Positions 1 through 8,219 of a stretch of DNA of 30,923 bases are shown here, piece by piece (position 1 is the stretch's first letter; each line of letters starts with the position of its first letter). Under the pieces are notes generated by a model. That model made no database searches. It saw only the letters and a list, made by a program, of their open reading frames with translations, and was not told the DNA's origin. The DNA lies in contig JAJFBJ010000035.1 in NCBI GenBank assembly GCA_020697375.1, forward strand, positions 1 to 30,923, read 5' to 3'. A program made the position numbers and the translations under genes. Source of the stretch: Nitrospira sp. Lineage in GTDB: Bacteria > Nitrospirota > Nitrospiria > Nitrospirales > Nitrospiraceae.

Positions 1-331
1 GACGGCTGCCCTCGATAAAGGCCGGACCGGCACGCCGGCCGTCCTCCAAGCGGTAGAATCCCGCTGCGAAGAGAGCCGACGGCAGGCCTGCAAGTCCGAA
101 TTGAAATGCGAAACTGCTCAGCCGAGCGGCATCGAGAACCCAAAAAATTCCCAGGATGGACAGAACGGCAATGGCGCTGCTGCTGAGACTGCTGAGCACG
201 ATCGCCCGCGCACAGGTCTGCCGCACCAATCCGATACTCCCGATACCCAGCCATAACAGCCCCCAGACCAGCATGAGGCTGAATCCACCGACCAGCAGGC
301 CCGCTCCAAAGGAAACTACAGCGTCAACCAT
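1..331 (-). CDS. Small membrane protein, 3' part outside the window (partial)
   Basis: An open frame runs from an ATG at 331 to the window edge with no stop (110 codons seen). The ATG is preceded on the minus strand by a GGAAGTGGGGAG stretch that can serve as ribosome binding site. The visible protein is very hydrophobic, with likely membrane segments at about residues 6-32, 40-62 and 70-90, then a charged stretch (RLEDGRRAG). I do not recognise the family. It follows the ABC ATPase gene by about 43 nt, so it could be the membrane partner of that ATPase, but it lacks the start of a typical ABC-2 permease and this is only a guess from position. Confidence 0.5.
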   Translation of the reverse strand, partial: MVDAVVSFGAGLLVGGFSLMLVWGLLWLGIGSIGLVRQTCARAIVLSSLSSSAIAVLSILGIFWVLDAARLSSFAFQFGLAGLPSALFAAGFYRLEDGRRAGPAFIEGSR

Positions 332-374
332 GACTCCCCACTTCCTTTCACTATCGAGATGATTCGACTCTGAA

Positions 375-1103
375 TTACTGTTCACGGGCAAGCTTCAGAA
401 AGACCTCTTCCAGATCTGCCTGCCCGAACCGGGTGACGATGTCCTGTGCCGTGCCTTCCGCCACGATCCTGCCCCGTTGAAGAAAGATAATCCGGTCGGA
501 CATCGCCTCCATCTCCCGCATGTTGTGCGACGTATAGAGAATGCTGAGCCCGCTGGCCCGCCGTTCTTCCAACAGCAGCGCACGGATTTTGTGAGCGATG
601 TCCGGATCCAGGCTGGCGGTCGGTTCATCCAGGAACAACACTTTGGGTTCGGTGAGAAACGCCTTTGCCAATGTCAGCCGCGTCATTTGTCCCGACGACA
701 GCTTGCGAGTAATCTTATGGCGCCACTCTTCCATCTCCAATTTTTTCACCATGTCATCGATTCGGCGGGCAATATCGGACAACCCATACAACCGGCCGAC
801 GACGGTGAGATTTTCCTCCACCGTCAGGGCGTAGGGCATGGCAATGTAGGTAGACGAAAAATTCACCTGCTGGAGAATCGCCTCCCGATGTTGCTGTAAA
901 TCGAGCCCGAACATACGGATCGAGCCGGAAGTCGGCGTGACCAGTCCCAGCATCATCTGGAACGTGGTCGTCTTCCCGGCGCCGTTTGGTCCCAGCAAAC
1001 CAAGGATCTCTCCGCGGCGGATATCGAAGGAAATCCTGTCCACAGCCGTGAACTCACCGAAGCGTTTGGTCAGATTGCGGACTTCGACCACCGCGGAAGA
1101 CAT
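375..1103 (-). CDS. ABC transporter ATP-binding protein
   Basis: A 242-residue nucleotide-binding subunit of an ABC exporter. All core motifs are present in order: Walker A GPNGAGKTT at about residues 38-46, ABC signature LSSGQ at 135-139, Walker B with catalytic Glu (KVLFLDEPTASLD) at about 154-165, and the switch His in TSHNMRE at 193. The pattern, with the DRISFDIRRGEILGLLGPNGAGKTT start and an AEGTAQDI end, is that of DrrA/CcmA-type ATPases that pair with ABC-2 permeases. It starts 18 nt after the hexaheme cytochrome gene, so it is probably in the same transcript. The substrate cannot be told; the permease is not in the visible part unless it is the partial gene at 1-331 or lies beyond it. 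Confidence 0.93.
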   Translation of the reverse strand: MSSAVVEVRNLTKRFGEFTAVDRISFDIRRGEILGLLGPNGAGKTTTFQMMLGLVTPTSGSIRMFGLDLQQHREAILQQVNFSSTYIAMPYALTVEENLTVVGRLYGLSDIARRIDDMVKKLEMEEWRHKITRKLSSGQMTRLTLAKAFLTEPKVLFLDEPTASLDPDIAHKIRALLLEERRASGLSILYTSHNMREMEAMSDRIIFLQRGRIVAEGTAQDIVTRFGQADLEEVFLKLAREQ

Positions 1104-1121
1104 GCGACATTTTCCCGTGGA

Positions 1122-1826
1122 TTAAAACGACAAGAACTCAGTGAGCTTCTCAGGCAGATGGCACGTTTCGCACTTTCGGCTCAACACCTTGCCGTCGTAT
1201 TGGGTTTTATTATCATGGCAGCGATAACAATCCGCCAGCGCCCGCTTGTGCAGCTCGGAGCCCTCAGGATGGTCCGGTTCCCACGCCCTGCTATCGTCCG
1301 ACACATGGCCGCGCGGAATCACGATGGGGTAACCCTTGATCGGACGTTCATGGACCACCGCCGCATGACAGGTCGTACAACCCTCTCCCTGCCCGCGTTT
1401 GCCGAACGCTTCCATATGTTTGCGATGGCTCATGATCAATCCCACGTCTTTGACAGGCGCGGGCAGGTCCCGAACGGCGATTTCCGACACTCGCAGAATA
1501 TTTCGATGGCAACCGAGACAAACAGCGGAATCCACCTGCGATTGCAAATTATGGGGCTCCGTCGGAGTGCCGAAGAGCGTGATGGCCACATCTCTGGTCC
1601 CATGCCAGGCCTTGTCGTGCAACCAGCCGGCAATGCCCGGCCTGACGTGGCAAGCCACGCACTCCACTTCCTTATGTGAGGATTGCAGCCAGCTCTCATA
1701 GGACGGCTGGATGGTATGGCAGCTGGCGCAGAACTTCGGATGGTTGGTGAGCGGAACCGCAACTCCTCCCAACGCCACTGCGCCGGCCACGATTGCTCCG
1801 ACCACAATGGCTGGAACCCTACGCAT
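1122..1826 (-). CDS. Membrane-anchored hexaheme c-type cytochrome (NapC/NirT-like)
   Basis: A 234-residue protein with one N-terminal membrane anchor (about residues 5-26) and six CxxCH heme c sites: CASCH 33-37, CVACH 56-60, CLGCH 103-107, CTTCH 150-154, CYRCH 200-204 and CETCH 219-223. The N-terminal part resembles the NapC/NirT/NrfH quinol dehydrogenase family, which moves electrons from membrane quinol to periplasmic reductases; usual members carry four or five hemes, so six is on the high side. The ATG overlaps the last 8 nt of mobB, so translation is probably coupled. The role (quinol oxidation or electron transfer with a molybdoenzyme) is inferred from family and neighbours. Redox partner unknown. 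Confidence 0.9.
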   Translation of the reverse strand: MRRVPAIVVGAIVAGAVALGGVAVPLTNHPKFCASCHTIQPSYESWLQSSHKEVECVACHVRPGIAGWLHDKAWHGTRDVAITLFGTPTEPHNLQSQVDSAVCLGCHRNILRVSEIAVRDLPAPVKDVGLIMSHRKHMEAFGKRGQGEGCTTCHAAVVHERPIKGYPIVIPRGHVSDDSRAWEPDHPEGSELHKRALADCYRCHDNKTQYDGKVLSRKCETCHLPEKLTEFLSF

Positions 1827-2328
1827 CGTCCCGTTGGGATTTCGGAAAATGCCGGATGATCAAGGCCGCTACGGCGGGCACATCATCGGGATCAACGAGC
1901 GGCACCGACGTCTCGACCGGCTTGTTGGACACGACGGCCAAGAGTCCGTCCTGCGAGACGGGTGCTTCGCCGATGTGGTCGCGTACCACCACGATCTTGG
2001 GATAGCCCTCGCTGCGCCAGCCTTCGGCAAGAATCAAATCGTAGGAAGAATCCAGGTAATGCTCACGTACTTCTTCGACGTTCATATGATCCGACACGTC
2101 GGCGAACATCGCCAAGCTGCTTTTCGAGATGATGACGACCGTGCTGGCTCCAGCTTGCTTGTGCCGCCAGCTGTCCTTCCCTTCGGTATCCAAATCGAAA
2201 CCATGGCCGGCGTGTTTGACGGTCGCCACCTTGTACCCGGCCCGTACCAGTTCAGGGATCACCCGTTCGATCAGCGTCGTCTTACCGCTGTTCGATCGTC
2301 CGACGAAACACAGAATGGGGACGGTCAT
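1819..2328 (-). CDS. mobB: Molybdopterin-guanine dinucleotide biosynthesis protein MobB
   Basis: A 169-residue P-loop GTPase of the MobB family, which helps MobA make bis-MGD, the molybdenum cofactor form used by DMSO-reductase-type enzymes. Seen directly: Walker A GRSNSGKTT at residues 10-18, the family block KHAGHGFDLDTEGKDSWRH at about 38-56, and ILAEGWRSEGYPKI further on. Length is normal for the family. It lies 21 nt after moeA and overlaps the cytochrome gene by 8 nt. No mobA is in this window. The ATG at 2328 is preceded by a GAAAGGAA sequence on the minus strand, a reasonable ribosome binding site. Confidence 0.95.
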   Translation of the reverse strand: MTVPILCFVGRSNSGKTTLIERVIPELVRAGYKVATVKHAGHGFDLDTEGKDSWRHKQAGASTVVIISKSSLAMFADVSDHMNVEEVREHYLDSSYDLILAEGWRSEGYPKIVVVRDHIGEAPVSQDGLLAVVSNKPVETSVPLVDPDDVPAVAALIIRHFPKSQRDDA

Positions 2329-2349
2329 GTGGAAAGTTCCTTTCGCCGT

Positions 2350-3648
2350 TCAACAGCAGGAGTGACGATGGCCTGTTGACGCAAGCGGGGTCGCCTGTTC
2401 CATCCACGCCGAACCACTCAGAAGTTGCACCGTCACCGAATCGCCGGTATTCACGTGCTCTACCTCGACAGGTATATCGATCAGACAATTGGCCTTCACC
2501 ATGGAGGTCAGAATGCCTGATCCTTGATCGCCGGTCGTCCGCACCTTGAATACGCCGTTCTCCCGCCACAAGACCCCCCGAAGAAAATGACGGCGATCCG
2601 TTCGTTTTGAAAACTTCTCCTGTAAGGCGGCTTCGATCAAGGGCCGCGCATAATTGCGGCAGCCGGCCAACTTCAGCATGGCGGGCCGGACGAGTTGTTC
2701 GAAGGTCACCATCGAGGAGACGGGATTCCCCGGTAACCCGAACGCCAACTTTCCCTGAATTTTTCCAAAGGCAAGCGGTTGCCCGGGCCGAATGGCAAGT
2801 TTCCAAAAATTCATGTCGGCGCCCAAGTCGCGGAACACCGCTTTCGTGAAATCATAGTCGCCCATCGAGACTCCGCCCGATAACACGAGGATGTCGGCAT
2901 TCAACCCCTGTGAGATTTTCTCTTTGAGGGCGTCGGGAGTGTCGCGCGCAATTCCCAGCAGAATCGGAACTCCCCCTGCCTCCTGCACTGCCGCAGCGAT
3001 TCCATAGCTGTTCGAATTGATGATCTTCTCTTCGCTGAAGCGCTCGTCGAGGTCGGCGAGCTCGTCGCCGGTCGATAGGATAGCGACTCGCGGACGTTGA
3101 TACACCAGCACAAAGGATTTCGCCAGAATCGCCAGCATCCCTGCTTCGCCGGAACGGATCTGCGTCCCCTTGGGAATGATGCAGTCGCCTTTCTTGACGT
3201 CCTCCCCCCGCGGTCGGATATTCGACCCGCGAGACTCGGGCTTGAACACCAGCACCGAATCTGGAGTGTGCTCGGTTTCTTCAACTTTGATGATGGTATC
3301 CGCCCCGGTGGGAATCGGGGCACCGGTCATGATCCGAATCGCCTGTCCAGGCCCGACCGACTTGGTCGGCATTTTACCCGCCGGCACATCTTCGACTATC
3401 GCCAGTGTGACCGGCTTGGAGATCGCATGTTCCGCCTTGATATCCTCCGCCCGCACCGCAAACCCGTCCATCGCGGAGTTGTCCCACGGCGGATTGTCGC
3501 GTTCCGCCACGACATCCTCGCCAAGGACGCGGCCAAGGGTATCCAAAATCGAAACCTTTTCCAGGCCCAGCGGAGATGCGGCGTCCAGCACAATGCGCTG
3601 AGCCTCGTGGAGAGGGGTCAAACCGGCTGTCGCATCAGGAGCTTTCAC
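2350..3648 (-). CDS. moeA: Molybdopterin molybdotransferase MoeA
   Basis: A 432-residue MoeA: it inserts molybdate into adenylylated molybdopterin in the cytoplasm. Family landmarks visible: DNPPWDNSAMDGFAVRAED near the N-terminus, the RIMTGAPIPTGADTIIKVE block, STGDEL and the SGGVSMGDYDF molybdopterin-binding loop, then the AFGLPGNPVSSMVTFEQ stretch and a beta-barrel C-terminal domain. Length matches the family (about 400-430). The protein ends in HRHSCC, a His/Cys tail I do not know from standard MoeA. It sits 14 nt after the Mrp-type ATPase gene and 21 nt before mobB, so cofactor insertion and nucleotide attachment genes are adjacent. Confidence 0.96.
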   Translation of the reverse strand: MKAPDATAGLTPLHEAQRIVLDAASPLGLEKVSILDTLGRVLGEDVVAERDNPPWDNSAMDGFAVRAEDIKAEHAISKPVTLAIVEDVPAGKMPTKSVGPGQAIRIMTGAPIPTGADTIIKVEETEHTPDSVLVFKPESRGSNIRPRGEDVKKGDCIIPKGTQIRSGEAGMLAILAKSFVLVYQRPRVAILSTGDELADLDERFSEEKIINSNSYGIAAAVQEAGGVPILLGIARDTPDALKEKISQGLNADILVLSGGVSMGDYDFTKAVFRDLGADMNFWKLAIRPGQPLAFGKIQGKLAFGLPGNPVSSMVTFEQLVRPAMLKLAGCRNYARPLIEAALQEKFSKRTDRRHFLRGVLWRENGVFKVRTTGDQGSGILTSMVKANCLIDIPVEVEHVNTGDSVTVQLLSGSAWMEQATPLASTGHRHSCC

Positions 3649-3662
3649 GAATCATACTCCGA

Positions 3663-4619
3663 TCAATGTTGCTGACGTGGAGCCATCTTCACCAGCGATC
3701 CGCTCTTCTTGCAGAACGCCTCGACCTGGTTGGCGATGTCATGATAGGACTGGGCTGTCGCCGAATCGGAATTGAAAAGGGCGAACGGCTCTCCGGCATC
3801 ACTTTGTGTCACGACATCGGGATCCAGTGGAATCCGGCCAAGGAACGGAACGCCCATATCCGAGGCCGATGCCTCCCCGCCTCCTCTACGAAAAACATCC
3901 ACTTGTTTGTGACAATGGGGGCATTCCAGTCCGCTCATGTTTTCGACAATCCCGATGATGGGCACCTCGCTGTCTTTGCAGAAAGTGACGGATTTACGAG
4001 AGTCGAGCAGGGCCACTTCTTGAGGTGTCGTGATGATCACGGCCCCGCTGACGTTTCCCAGAAGATCAATGGTCGTGACCGACTCGTTCCCGGTCCCGGG
4101 AGGAAGATCGATCAGGAGGAAATTCAGATCCTGCCATTCCACCCCGCCCAGCAATTGGTTGATGAACTCATACTTGTACGCGTCCCGCCAGATGATCGGG
4201 TCATCGGAATTCTGCAGCAGGAAGGACATCGAGGCGATCTTCATATTGTAGGCCTGGAACGGGATGATTCCGCCCGAGGTGCTGATCTTGAGTTTTTGCC
4301 CCTCCGCCCCAACCATCTTCGGGATATTGGGACCATGGATGTCCATGTCGCAAATTCCGACATGCCAGCCCTTGAGCGCGAGGCTCACCGCTAGGTTGGT
4401 AGTGCAGGTGCTCTTGCCCACTCCGCCTTTATTGCTCATGACCAGCACTTTATATTCGATCCGTTCCATGCGCTTGGCGACGAGCCAGCGGCTATGGCCT
4501 TCCTTGTCCTTTTGACAGGTTTCATTTTCGTCGCAAATGGCGCAGGCCCACATGTAGGTACAGGCATCTCCGCCGCTGCTGGAACCGGGTTGTGAAATGA
4601 CATTTAACTCACGTGGCAT
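3663..4619 (-). CDS. mrp: Mrp/NBP35-type P-loop ATPase, Fe-S cluster carrier
   Basis: A 318-residue MinD-superfamily ATPase that carries and delivers Fe-S clusters. The deviant Walker A SNKGGVGKST lies at about 62-71, followed by DMDIHGPNIPKM, LLIDLPPGTGNES and the paired cysteines CPHC in the GLECPHCHKQ segment, which bind the bridging cluster. An extra N-terminal cysteine set, C20, C26, C29 and C35 (spacing x5, x2, x5), resembles the N-terminal ferredoxin-like cluster of Nbp35. The start at 4619 is chosen because GAGGAG lies 6 nt upstream; a longer frame from 4685 has no such site. Placed between tatC and moeA, it probably serves maturation of an Fe-S/molybdenum enzyme (inference). Confidence 0.9.
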   Translation of the reverse strand: MPRELNVISQPGSSSGGDACTYMWACAICDENETCQKDKEGHSRWLVAKRMERIEYKVLVMSNKGGVGKSTCTTNLAVSLALKGWHVGICDMDIHGPNIPKMVGAEGQKLKISTSGGIIPFQAYNMKIASMSFLLQNSDDPIIWRDAYKYEFINQLLGGVEWQDLNFLLIDLPPGTGNESVTTIDLLGNVSGAVIITTPQEVALLDSRKSVTFCKDSEVPIIGIVENMSGLECPHCHKQVDVFRRGGGEASASDMGVPFLGRIPLDPDVVTQSDAGEPFALFNSDSATAQSYHDIANQVEAFCKKSGSLVKMAPRQQH

Positions 4620-4699
4620 CCTAGACTCCTCATATGGCATGAATCGTGGTGCGTGAGACGAAAGAACACGTTTGCCGTCCCGCAAGATGCTGTATTCTA

Positions 4700-5647
4700 T
4701 TACCCTCGACGACCGCCCATCGGTACACCGACATACTCTCCATCACCACCGCCGGACGGGACAGAAGGTCCTGCTTTGCCGCCGCCGGTTCCCGCAGAAG
4801 CCACGGCCGGCACGAGCGTCTCTTCGGGAACCGCACGTTTCTTTTTGTTGAAGATCCCTGCGCTCACGATTCCGACTTCATAAAAAACATACATGGGCAA
4901 CGCCATCAAACATTGATTGAAGGGGTCCGGAGTCGGCGTCAGAATGGCGGCGAACACAAAGGATGCGAGAAAGGCCCACTTGCGATACCGTTTCAGCAGC
5001 GGGGCATCCACCCACCCGAGCTTGGCCAGCAGGGTGATCGCCAACGGCACTTCAAAGATGAGGCCGAATACCAGCAGAAACCACAAAGCGAATCCGACAT
5101 ACTGCGCAATCGACAATTGCGGAATGAATCCCGCGTTCACGCCGTACGAAATTAAAAAGTTGAGCGCAAAGGGCAGCACAAAGAAGAACGAGAACAACAA
5201 ACCGAGATAGAAAGCCAGGGTACTCAAAATCACGAAGGGGCCGACGAACTTCCGTTCTTGAGCATGCAGCCCCGGTACCACAAAGTGCCAGAACTCCACC
5301 AGAATATAAGGAGTTCCCAGGACGAGGGCAAAGAGTCCCGCCACTTTTACGTTCTGCCACAAGGCTTCGGCAGGCGCGAGAAACACGAAGGGAACGGTCG
5401 GAAGATCCGTCGGAATCCAGGCAAGTGATCCGGGCACGAACATGTTCTGCAACGGAACCCGGATCCACTTCACCAGCGTATCGGCATAAAAGAACGTGCC
5501 GACAAAGATCACAGCCGTCACGATGACGGCTCGCGTCAGCCGGACCTGGAGCTCCACCAGGTGCTCCATGACCGGCATTTTCTTATCTTCGAGCGGCTTG
5601 AAGATCGTGTCTTGCAGCCACTCTTGAAACTTAAACCCGTCAGCCAT
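4700..5647 (-). CDS. tatC: Sec-independent protein translocase TatC
   Basis: A 315-residue TatC, the multi-spanning receptor of the twin-arginine pathway that exports folded cofactor-bearing proteins. Seen: the MPVMEHLVELQVRLTRA N-terminus (the family's HLxELRxR motif in front of the first helix), six hydrophobic segments, the conserved FWHFVVPGLHAQERKF block, and the AILTPTPDPFNQ segment before the last helices. After the last helix comes a tail of about 45 residues that is rich in Gly, Pro and Ser and ends in RRG; it is longer than usual. No tatA/tatB in the window. The gene follows degP by about 100 nt and precedes the Mrp ATPase by 80 nt. Confidence 0.95.
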   Translation of the reverse strand: MADGFKFQEWLQDTIFKPLEDKKMPVMEHLVELQVRLTRAVIVTAVIFVGTFFYADTLVKWIRVPLQNMFVPGSLAWIPTDLPTVPFVFLAPAEALWQNVKVAGLFALVLGTPYILVEFWHFVVPGLHAQERKFVGPFVILSTLAFYLGLLFSFFFVLPFALNFLISYGVNAGFIPQLSIAQYVGFALWFLLVFGLIFEVPLAITLLAKLGWVDAPLLKRYRKWAFLASFVFAAILTPTPDPFNQCLMALPMYVFYEVGIVSAGIFNKKKRAVPEETLVPAVASAGTGGGKAGPSVPSGGGDGEYVGVPMGGRRG

Positions 5648-5690
5648 GAATATCCACGAAGCCGGTCAATTGATAAGTTGGCAATGTGGT

Positions 5691-5747
5691 CATTGGTGTC
5701 TTTCCTGAACTCCGCCGCTCATGCAATGAATCGCTGGATCACCAATG
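5691..5747. repeat. Inverted repeat between degP and tatC
   Basis: CATTGGTG at 5691-5698 and CACCAATG at 5740-5747 form an 8-bp perfect inverted repeat with a 41-nt spacer in the gap just after the degP stop. No T-run follows, so it is not a classical terminator. It could be a loose mRNA stem separating degP from tatC expression, or chance. Confidence 0.3.
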
Positions 5748-5749
5748 TC

Positions 5750-7282
5750 TTACTTCGGGTTGACGGCGACGAACAAATTATTCCCTTGCCGGCTCAACAA
5801 GAGCACCACCATTTCATCCTTTTTCACCTTGGCCGACGCTTTTTGATAGTCCTCCAGATTCTTGATCACCTCGTGATTGAGCTCCTGGATCACGTCGCCA
5901 CGTTGAAGTCCCGCTGACTCGGCGGCGCTGCCCGCCTCAACGGAACTGACGACCACTCCGCTGGTCTTGGAGGGAATATTCAACTGGCTCTGCATGGCCG
6001 CATCGAGCATCTGCACCCGCAATGAAGCCAGAACATTGTCGGGGGGCTTCACTGTCTCAGTCGGAGCGCTGGCCGGGCCGGGCTCGCGCTTGGCAAGCAT
6101 TTCGTCGGAAGGCCGTTCAGCGACCTTGACCTTCAAAACCTGCTCCTTCCCATCGCGCAAGATCTTAATGTCGGCATCCTTCCCGACAGCAGTCCGAGCG
6201 ACCAGGTTCCGCAGCTGGCTGACGCTCTGTACCTCTTTGCCGTTGAACGCCACTACCACATCGCCGCGTCGCATCCCCGCCGAATGAGACGGGCCGCTCT
6301 CGTTCACATCGCTGATCAACACCCCTTTGCGTTGCTCGGGTAGTTTGAAGGACTTGGCCAGGGCCGGGGTAATTTCTTGAATCGCCACCCCCATCCAGCC
6401 ACGCACCACTTTGCCGGTCTTGGTCAAGCTCTCGACGATGTCAGCGGCAATGCTGCTCGGAATTGCGAAACCGATTCCTTCGGACCCGCCGGTGCGGGAG
6501 AAAATGGCCGTATTGATTCCGATGAGCTTGCCCTGCATATTGACCAGAGGGCCGCCCGAATTGCCGGGATTGATGGCGGCATCGGTTTGGATGAAGTCTT
6601 CATAATCGGCAATGCCCACGTTTCCTCGTCCCAAGGCGCTGATGATACCCAGGGTCACGGTCGAACTGAGTCCGAATGGACTTCCTATCGCCAACACCAG
6701 GTCACCGACCTGTAACTCATCGTAATCCGCCCATTTGAGGGCACTGAGATCTTTCGCTTCAATCTTGATGATTGCCAAATCGGTCTTGGGATCCGTTCCG
6801 ATGACTTTCGCCGGAAATTCACGACGATCGGACAAGGTCACCGTAATTTGAGTCGCACCCTCGACCACGTGATTATTGGTCACGATGTACCCGTTGGAAT
6901 CGAGGATCACGCCGGATCCGGCGCTTTGATCAGGACGATGGGGACCGCCTGGAGGGCCGGGAGGGCCTGGGGGTGCGCCAGGAGGGCCCGGTGGCTCCAT
7001 GCCAGGAGGCTCTTCACCCGAAGGTGGTCCACCGAACGGTCCTGGAGGAAGCTGGCGACGACCTTCGCGACGGCTTTCCCCACCCCCGGTCACCGCAATA
7101 TTGACGACCGCCGGCGTAACCGCCTTGACGATCTCCGAGAATCCCTGCGCAAATGCCACGGGTACACCTGCCGCTTCGGCCTGGTACCCGGTTTGCAATC
7201 CGCCGGCTAGGAATGTGGCAGCAACCATTGTGATCGCTGCCAATACGGACAGCACTTTACTGCGCTGATGTGGATACACCAT
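5750..7282 (-). CDS. degP: Periplasmic serine endoprotease, DegP/HtrA family
   Basis: A 510-residue HtrA protease with an export signal (about residues 1-38), trypsin-like domain and two PDZ domains (about 295-385 and 425-505). The catalytic triad is complete: His138 in VTNNHVV, Asp168 in DPKTDLAI, Ser242 in NPGNSGGPL. It degrades or refolds damaged envelope proteins. Unusual is a Pro/Gly-rich collagen-like stretch at about 79-119 with PPGPPG-type repeats, just ahead of the protease domain where family members have the flexible LA-type linker. Start 7282 is chosen because GGAGGAG lies 5 nt upstream; a frame from 7345 lacks this. Whether it is read together with tatC is unclear, as the gap is 102 nt. 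Confidence 0.94.
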   Translation of the reverse strand: MVYPHQRSKVLSVLAAITMVAATFLAGGLQTGYQAEAAGVPVAFAQGFSEIVKAVTPAVVNIAVTGGGESRREGRRQLPPGPFGGPPSGEEPPGMEPPGPPGAPPGPPGPPGGPHRPDQSAGSGVILDSNGYIVTNNHVVEGATQITVTLSDRREFPAKVIGTDPKTDLAIIKIEAKDLSALKWADYDELQVGDLVLAIGSPFGLSSTVTLGIISALGRGNVGIADYEDFIQTDAAINPGNSGGPLVNMQGKLIGINTAIFSRTGGSEGIGFAIPSSIAADIVESLTKTGKVVRGWMGVAIQEITPALAKSFKLPEQRKGVLISDVNESGPSHSAGMRRGDVVVAFNGKEVQSVSQLRNLVARTAVGKDADIKILRDGKEQVLKVKVAERPSDEMLAKREPGPASAPTETVKPPDNVLASLRVQMLDAAMQSQLNIPSKTSGVVVSSVEAGSAAESAGLQRGDVIQELNHEVIKNLEDYQKASAKVKKDEMVVLLLSRQGNNLFVAVNPK

Positions 7283-7330
7283 GTGTACTCCTCCGGATGC
7301 CTGAAAATGGGAGAACGGACTCTTCGTCGA

Positions 7331-7351
7331 TGTAGAACGAATCATTCTACA
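7331..7351. repeat. Short palindrome upstream of degP
   Basis: TGTAGAA and TTCTACA, separated by 7 nt, form a 7-bp perfect inverted repeat. It overlaps the putative -10 element of the degP promoter, a position where an operator would act; no binding protein can be named. Confidence 0.3.
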
Positions 7352-7373
7352 CTATTCGCAGAATCCCCTTCAA
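7344..7373 (-). promoter_or_regulatory. Putative sigma-70-type promoter of degP
   Basis: On the minus strand TTGAAG (7368-7373) and TAGAAT (7344-7349) are 18 nt apart, about 60 nt ahead of the degP start. Both boxes are two bases or fewer from consensus. No experimental support; HtrA genes are often under stress sigma factors and I did not see a clear alternative box. Confidence 0.35.
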
Positions 7374-7445
7374 AGAGGAAAAGCAGGAGCCGACAAAATT
7401 ACCTCGTCATGCTCTTTGGAAACCGCGTGGCACCGAATAGGATAT

Positions 7446-8219
7446 TCATGGCTTCGTCTGCAATGCCATTTCAAGATCCCGCTGGTCCACCCACGCTCGC
7501 TGTAGATTCCCGGCCAGCCGCTTGGCAGCCTGGTCCATCGAGACAACACGAAGCGTCAAAGGAGCACCTTGATATGTGGGCGGCCAAATACGCCGCTCGG
7601 GGTCCTGCGGCCGCAGATAAATGACCGGATACCACTGAGAAATCCCGGGAGCCGTGGGACTATCGAGCGTGGCCCAGGCTCGCCCCTCTGCGTGGAGGAG
7701 CAGCTCCCCCGTTCGTCCATCGACCAGAGCCGCTTCTGCCAAAGACCAGTTATCGCGCCGGAACCCAGGCTGTCGATGGGTCGTCCATCCAAGAAATAAC
7801 GAAACTGGATATTCCTGTTCCGTGCTTGAAAGAACGACGATCAAAAGATAGTCCGTTCCCTGCTGCCTCGCGACTTCAATCCAGTTCGGAGGCGCCATGC
7901 CTGCCGGAAGCTGCCCCAGATTGACCACCCGCTCGATGAGGATAGGAAAGCCATGGTTGATCCGCTCTCGGAGAGTCTCGACGAGCCGCTCTTGAGCTTG
8001 ATCGGGAAGACTTGGCGCAGCCTCCGGAGCCGAGGTATCACCCAAGACGACTAGAGCCGTTCGAACAGGACGCGGTGCAGGAAGCGGTTGACTTGCCGAT
8101 TCCGGGAATGACGGGATGACTACATAGTGGCTCAAGCGGCTGGGTGGAGACAGGGCGGCACAACCAGTCAGCAACAGCAATACAAGAAACGCCAGGGGCG
8201 ATCGTCTCTTCCACCGCAT
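7446..8219 (-). CDS. Lipoprotein of unknown function
   Basis: A 257-residue predicted lipoprotein. The signal is short and basic (MRWKRR), then a hydrophobic core and lipobox LLTGC with Cys20 as the lipidated residue. The mature part starts with a Pro/Ser linker, then an alpha/beta-looking domain with ALVVLGDTSAPEA, DYLLIVVLSSTEQEYP, and AEAALVDGRTGELLLHAEG, reminiscent in layout of outer-membrane-associated lipoproteins that report a stored value, but I recognise no family. Start 8219 is preceded by GAAGGAGG at good spacing; an upstream in-frame codon at 8237 overlaps that site and is less likely. It stands alone, with degP about 160 nt downstream and a divergent glycosyltransferase upstream. 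Confidence 0.8.
   Translation of the reverse strand: MRWKRRSPLAFLVLLLLTGCAALSPPSRLSHYVVIPSFPESASQPLPAPRPVRTALVVLGDTSAPEAAPSLPDQAQERLVETLRERINHGFPILIERVVNLGQLPAGMAPPNWIEVARQQGTDYLLIVVLSSTEQEYPVSLFLGWTTHRQPGFRRDNWSLAEAALVDGRTGELLLHAEGRAWATLDSPTAPGISQWYPVIYLRPQDPERRIWPPTYQGAPLTLRVVSMDQAAKRLAGNLQRAWVDQRDLEMALQTKP

Noticed and set aside
1..331. AtpR/AtpI-like subunit of an N-type ATPase
   Set aside because: The three-helix outline is similar, but there are no other ATPase genes and no specific residues I can name.
2282..2806. Long open frame on the minus strand inside moeA
   Set aside because: It overlaps moeA and mobB in another frame, has no recognisable domain, and arises from GC-rich codon use.
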